Shown here: positions 61,366 to 64,000 of the stretch, one piece after another
Layout: every line of letters starts with the position of its first letter
Numbering within the stretch: position 1 is the stretch's first letter
NCBI RefSeq assembly: GCF_023016285.1
Contig: NZ_CP095413.1
Coordinates: 5,098,501 to 5,162,500, forward strand
From: Muricauda sp. SCSIO 64092
GTDB taxonomy: Bacteria > Bacteroidota > Bacteroidia > Flavobacteriales > Flavobacteriaceae
Reading direction: 5' to 3'
DNA length: 64,000 bases
Position numbers and translations under genes: made by a program
The notes under the pieces: model-generated
Told to the model about the DNA's origin: nothing
The model's database searches: none
What the model saw: only the letters and a program-made list of their open reading frames with translations

Positions 61366-63149
61366 CCCCTCAAAGAAGAAAAACCACCCAAATCCTTCTG
61401 CCCAATGCCATACGGCCCACGGCCAAAGGAATCTATGACGTATATCCCCATTTTGGCGTGCACGGTGGTCATATCCATGAGGGTTACGAATCACTCGTGG
61501 AATACATTGCCCAACATAGAACTGTTGTTGTAGATGGTTATGTAGGGGTGTTCTGGGAAGATTTTCGGAATGGGCTTACCGCGGAATTCAAGAAGAAGGG
61601 GATACACGCCACTTTTATTAATGTTGCCATTGCTCAGAAGAAGGCTCGGGAAATAGATGCGCTTATAGCTCCTTTTTTAGGTGGGGACGATGCTATTTTT
61701 GGAACAAGGACCACGCTGGATATCCATGACTTTTTTGATGTAAAAACACTGGAAACGTTACAGCCCGATCCCAACGCAGCGGTTTGTATTCTGTATGGTC
61801 TTGGATCTGCTTTATGCCAATGGAAAGCCCCGTTGATCTATATCGACCTTCCCAAGAACGAACTTCAATTTAGGATGCGGGCGAAAGCTATTGCCAACCT
61901 AGGAGCGGACAAACCATTGGACAATCCCAAGGAAATGTACAAACGATTCTATTTTGTGGATTGGGTCGTGCTGAACAAACATAAGCAGCAACTTAGTGGG
62001 AATATCGCCATTATAGTGGATGACCAAAGGCCACAGCGACCTTATTGGACGACCGGGGCATGCCTGCGAACCTCCCTAAAAGTCATGAGTGAAAACTTCT
62101 TTAGGGTTAGACCGTGGTTTGAACCTGGTCCCTGGGGAGGTACTTGGATCAAGGAAAACTTTCAACAATTAAGTCAGGAAGTTCCCAATTACGCTTGGTC
62201 TTTTGAGTTGATCACACCGGAAAATGGATTGCTATTGGAAGACCAGGGGAAGGTGATGGAAGTTTCCTTTGACTTTTTGATGTATCAGGATTTTGAAAAT
62301 GTACTTGGGGATGCGGCCCCATACTTTGGATATGAATTTCCTATCAGGTTTGATTACCTCGATACTTTTGATGGAGGGAATCTTTCCATCCAGGTGCACT
62401 CCCAACAGGACTATTTTGTTGGGGAATTTGGGGAAAACTTCACCCAGGATGAATGCTATTATATTCTTGATGCGAAGGACGATGCCAAAGTTTATCTGGG
62501 TTTTAAGGAAGGGGTTGACGCTAAGAAGTTCAAGGGCGAATTGCAAAAAAGCCAACAACATGCCACCGCTGTGGAAGTGGACCACTATGTGCACGCCCTA
62601 ACGGCAAAAAAGCACGATTTATTCTTGATCCCCAGTGGCACGATCCATGGTTCCGGAAAGAACAATCTTGTATTGGAAATTAGCGCGACCCCTTATATTT
62701 TTACCTTTAAACTATACGATTGGTTGCGGCTGGATTTGGATGGAAAACCCAGGCCCATCAATATAGAAAGGGGTTTTGAAAATTTGGATTTCACCCGAAC
62801 GGAATCGGTAATTGAAAAGGATTTCATTGCCAAGCCTACGGTGCTCAACCAAGGGAAGAACTGGAAAATAGTCCATTTGCCCACGCACAAACAACATTTT
62901 TACGAGGTACACAGGTATGAATTTGAGGACGCACTGGAGGTAGCTACGGACAATCAGTGCCATGTGCTTATGGTTGTGGAAGGCGAATCCGTTAGGCTAA
63001 CGACCAAGGAGGGAGTACAACAACGTTTCAATTTTGCGGAAACCTTTGTCATTCCCGCTGCCTGTGAATCCTATACATTGACCAATGAGGGGGAATCGCT
63101 TTGTAAAGTGGTCAAAGCCTTCGTGGACATAGAAAAAATCCGGTTTTGA
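61362..63149 (+). CDS. Long ManA-like protein with kinase-like N-terminal domain
   Basis: A 595-residue protein, nearly double the usual ManA. The C-terminal half (about 250-595) is a class I mannose-6-phosphate isomerase-like cupin with the metal-site strand SIQVHSQQDYFVGEFGE and IPSGTIHGSGK. The N-terminal half has an alpha/beta pattern resembling nucleoside or sugar kinases (VVVDGYVGVFWEDF), but the P-loop Gly-Lys-Ser is gone (GYVGVFWED instead), so it is not a functional ATP-binding loop. It may convert mannose-6-phosphate to fructose-6-phosphate and use the N-terminal domain as a sensor or partner domain. It overlaps gntR by 4 bases and is followed by a probable glycosidase gene. Confidence 0.8.
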   Translation: MTPQRRKTTQILLPNAIRPTAKGIYDVYPHFGVHGGHIHEGYESLVEYIAQHRTVVVDGYVGVFWEDFRNGLTAEFKKKGIHATFINVAIAQKKAREIDALIAPFLGGDDAIFGTRTTLDIHDFFDVKTLETLQPDPNAAVCILYGLGSALCQWKAPLIYIDLPKNELQFRMRAKAIANLGADKPLDNPKEMYKRFYFVDWVVLNKHKQQLSGNIAIIVDDQRPQRPYWTTGACLRTSLKVMSENFFRVRPWFEPGPWGGTWIKENFQQLSQEVPNYAWSFELITPENGLLLEDQGKVMEVSFDFLMYQDFENVLGDAAPYFGYEFPIRFDYLDTFDGGNLSIQVHSQQDYFVGEFGENFTQDECYYILDAKDDAKVYLGFKEGVDAKKFKGELQKSQQHATAVEVDHYVHALTAKKHDLFLIPSGTIHGSGKNNLVLEISATPYIFTFKLYDWLRLDLDGKPRPINIERGFENLDFTRTESVIEKDFIAKPTVLNQGKNWKIVHLPTHKQHFYEVHRYEFEDALEVATDNQCHVLMVVEGESVRLTTKEGVQQRFNFAETFVIPAACESYTLTNEGESLCKVVKAFVDIEKIRF

Positions 63150-63181
63150 AAATCAACAATAACAACATAAAACACTTTGGA

Positions 63182-64000
63182 ATGGAAAGGGATAGCTCTA
63201 ATTTAAAAGGATGGGGGGTCGTGGTATTGGCCTTGGCCGTAAGTGGTTTGGGGATGGCCCAAAAGCGATATTTTGCTGGATATCAAAAGTCCCTGGCGGG
63301 CCAAAATTTTGCCTACCATTCGCCAAACTCCTCCAATGATGAATGCTTATTGGTCCGGGCGGATAAAAACTTCGATCCCTTGGAATGGGAGACGGAAAAA
63401 ATTCCGGTTGATTATAACCAAAAAACGATTTCCTTTATCTGGCTCTACGCCCTTAGCGTGCGCCCGGATGGAAAGACCTTCAAATTATCGGTACAGGGAG
63501 AAGAGTTGCTCTCGTTTTCAAACCCCAGCAATAATGATGCGGAAGTCATTGAGATCAACGGAACGAACAAAAGCAAACTTTTGTTTCGGAAAACGATGGA
63601 AGACCGGCACGGCGATCAAATGGGATATGCCATTCTTACGCTGCCCACAAAAACAATAAAAAAGGGAGAACCCATCACTATTAAAGTTAGCCCTTCAGAT
63701 GCGCAGAGCGTTGCTTGGTATATGACCTATAAGGTGGAATTAAATGATAAGTTTTCTGTATTTCAGTTAAATACGGTAAGCAAAGAGAAAGGTCGTTTGT
63801 ACAATACTATCCGTTTTAACATTGTCCATCTTGGAGATCCCTCAAATGTTGATGTGACGCTAAATGGGGAACAAAAACGGTTTTCACTGAAACCTGGTTT
63901 AAATGAATTGGATTTTTTGGTGCCAAAAGTTGAGCAAGAAACCACAATGGTGGCAAAGATTACAAGAGAGGGTAGAACGGAGGAAAAAGTCATCAATTTA
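63182..64000 (+). CDS. N-terminal part of probable GH38-type protein (cut by window)
   Basis: An ORF starting at ATG 63182 and still open at the window end (273 codons). It has a signal-like N-terminus (GVVVLALAVSGLGMAQ), then a beta-rich domain (KRYFAGYQKSLAGQNFAYHS, ISFIWLYALSVRPDG). I recognise this opening as similar to that of large Bacteroidota alpha-mannosidases of family GH38, and the ManA-GntR context agrees. The catalytic part lies outside the window, so the assignment is tentative. Confidence 0.5.
   Translation, partial: MERDSSNLKGWGVVVLALAVSGLGMAQKRYFAGYQKSLAGQNFAYHSPNSSNDECLLVRADKNFDPLEWETEKIPVDYNQKTISFIWLYALSVRPDGKTFKLSVQGEELLSFSNPSNNDAEVIEINGTNKSKLLFRKTMEDRHGDQMGYAILTLPTKTIKKGEPITIKVSPSDAQSVAWYMTYKVELNDKFSVFQLNTVSKEKGRLYNTIRFNIVHLGDPSNVDVTLNGEQKRFSLKPGLNELDFLVPKVEQETTMVAKITREGRTEEKVINL

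Noticed and set aside
1..64000. CRISPR array, tRNA or rRNA genes
   Set aside because: I saw no regularly spaced direct repeats, cloverleaf-like arms or rRNA stretches.

Overview
The window looks like a chromosome segment of a marine-type Flavobacteriaceae (Bacteroidota). The grounds are the short RpoD/SigA primary sigma factor (about 287 residues, starting MRQLK), DUF2490, DUF1835, YaiO-type and lipocalin-like envelope proteins, a fused alpha-beta 2-oxoacid dehydrogenase E1, scattered -7 elements of the Bacteroidota form TAnnTTTG, weak ribosome binding sites and frequent TTG/GTG starts. A Muricauda-like genus would fit, but genus cannot be fixed from the sequence alone. I saw no rRNA, tRNA or CRISPR array.

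Layout. 1-11.7 kb is housekeeping and accessory: a MoxR/Mg-chelatase-like AAA ATPase, a DUF418 membrane protein, CorA, two tandem alpha/beta hydrolases, cysE-cysM, DUF2461, DUF72, a phosphatidylserine decarboxylase and a hotdog thioesterase. It carries two copies of an intergenic repeat; one is embedded in a 188-bp MITE-like element with inverted ends. 12.1-21.3 kb is a six-gene, end-overlapping operon: a soluble hybrid histidine kinase, a receiver-only regulator, a membrane-anchored HEAT protein, a processive family 2 glycosyltransferase, an LtaS-like membrane protein fused to TPRs, and a TPR/YaiO outer-membrane barrel. I read this as a regulated synthase-type exopolysaccharide export system and regard it as the best candidate for an undescribed system. 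Two tandem 32-33 residue paralogous ORFs and an IS1182-family insertion follow it.

23.4-41.3 kb holds rpoD, a DEAD/DEAH helicase, a GT4-like glycosyltransferase, an operon for epimerase, DUF1611 and 2-hydroxyacid oxidase (possibly D-glutamate or murein peptide catabolism), a 40-residue membrane protein overlapping ung, a receiver protein, ppk1 overlapping a signal-less periplasmic-binding-protein-like gene, nucleoside phosphorylase, DUF1835, SUI1, a 2OG-Fe(II) oxygenase, the fused E1, and two lipoproteins (lipocalin-like and OmpA-like).

41.4-47.7 kb is a coupled type III polyketide synthase cluster: FAD oxidoreductase, methyltransferase, type III PKS, enoyl-reductase-like SDR, FabZ-like hotdog, FabF-like KS, ACP and two small membrane proteins. 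It probably makes a modified phenolic lipid from a starter chain built by its own FAS-II-type set. 47.9-60.5 kb is mixed: YceI, HPF, UspA, a frameshifted sorbosone-dehydrogenase-like gene, a three-gene envelope operon with MORN and DUF2490 proteins, a nucleoside-hydrolase-like protein, two cold-shock-domain proteins, a cation-chloride cotransporter-like carrier and a GNAT-YoaP protein. The right end starts a mannose-related glycan locus: GntR regulator with a palindromic candidate operator, a long ManA-like protein, and the start of a probable GH38-type protein cut by the window edge.
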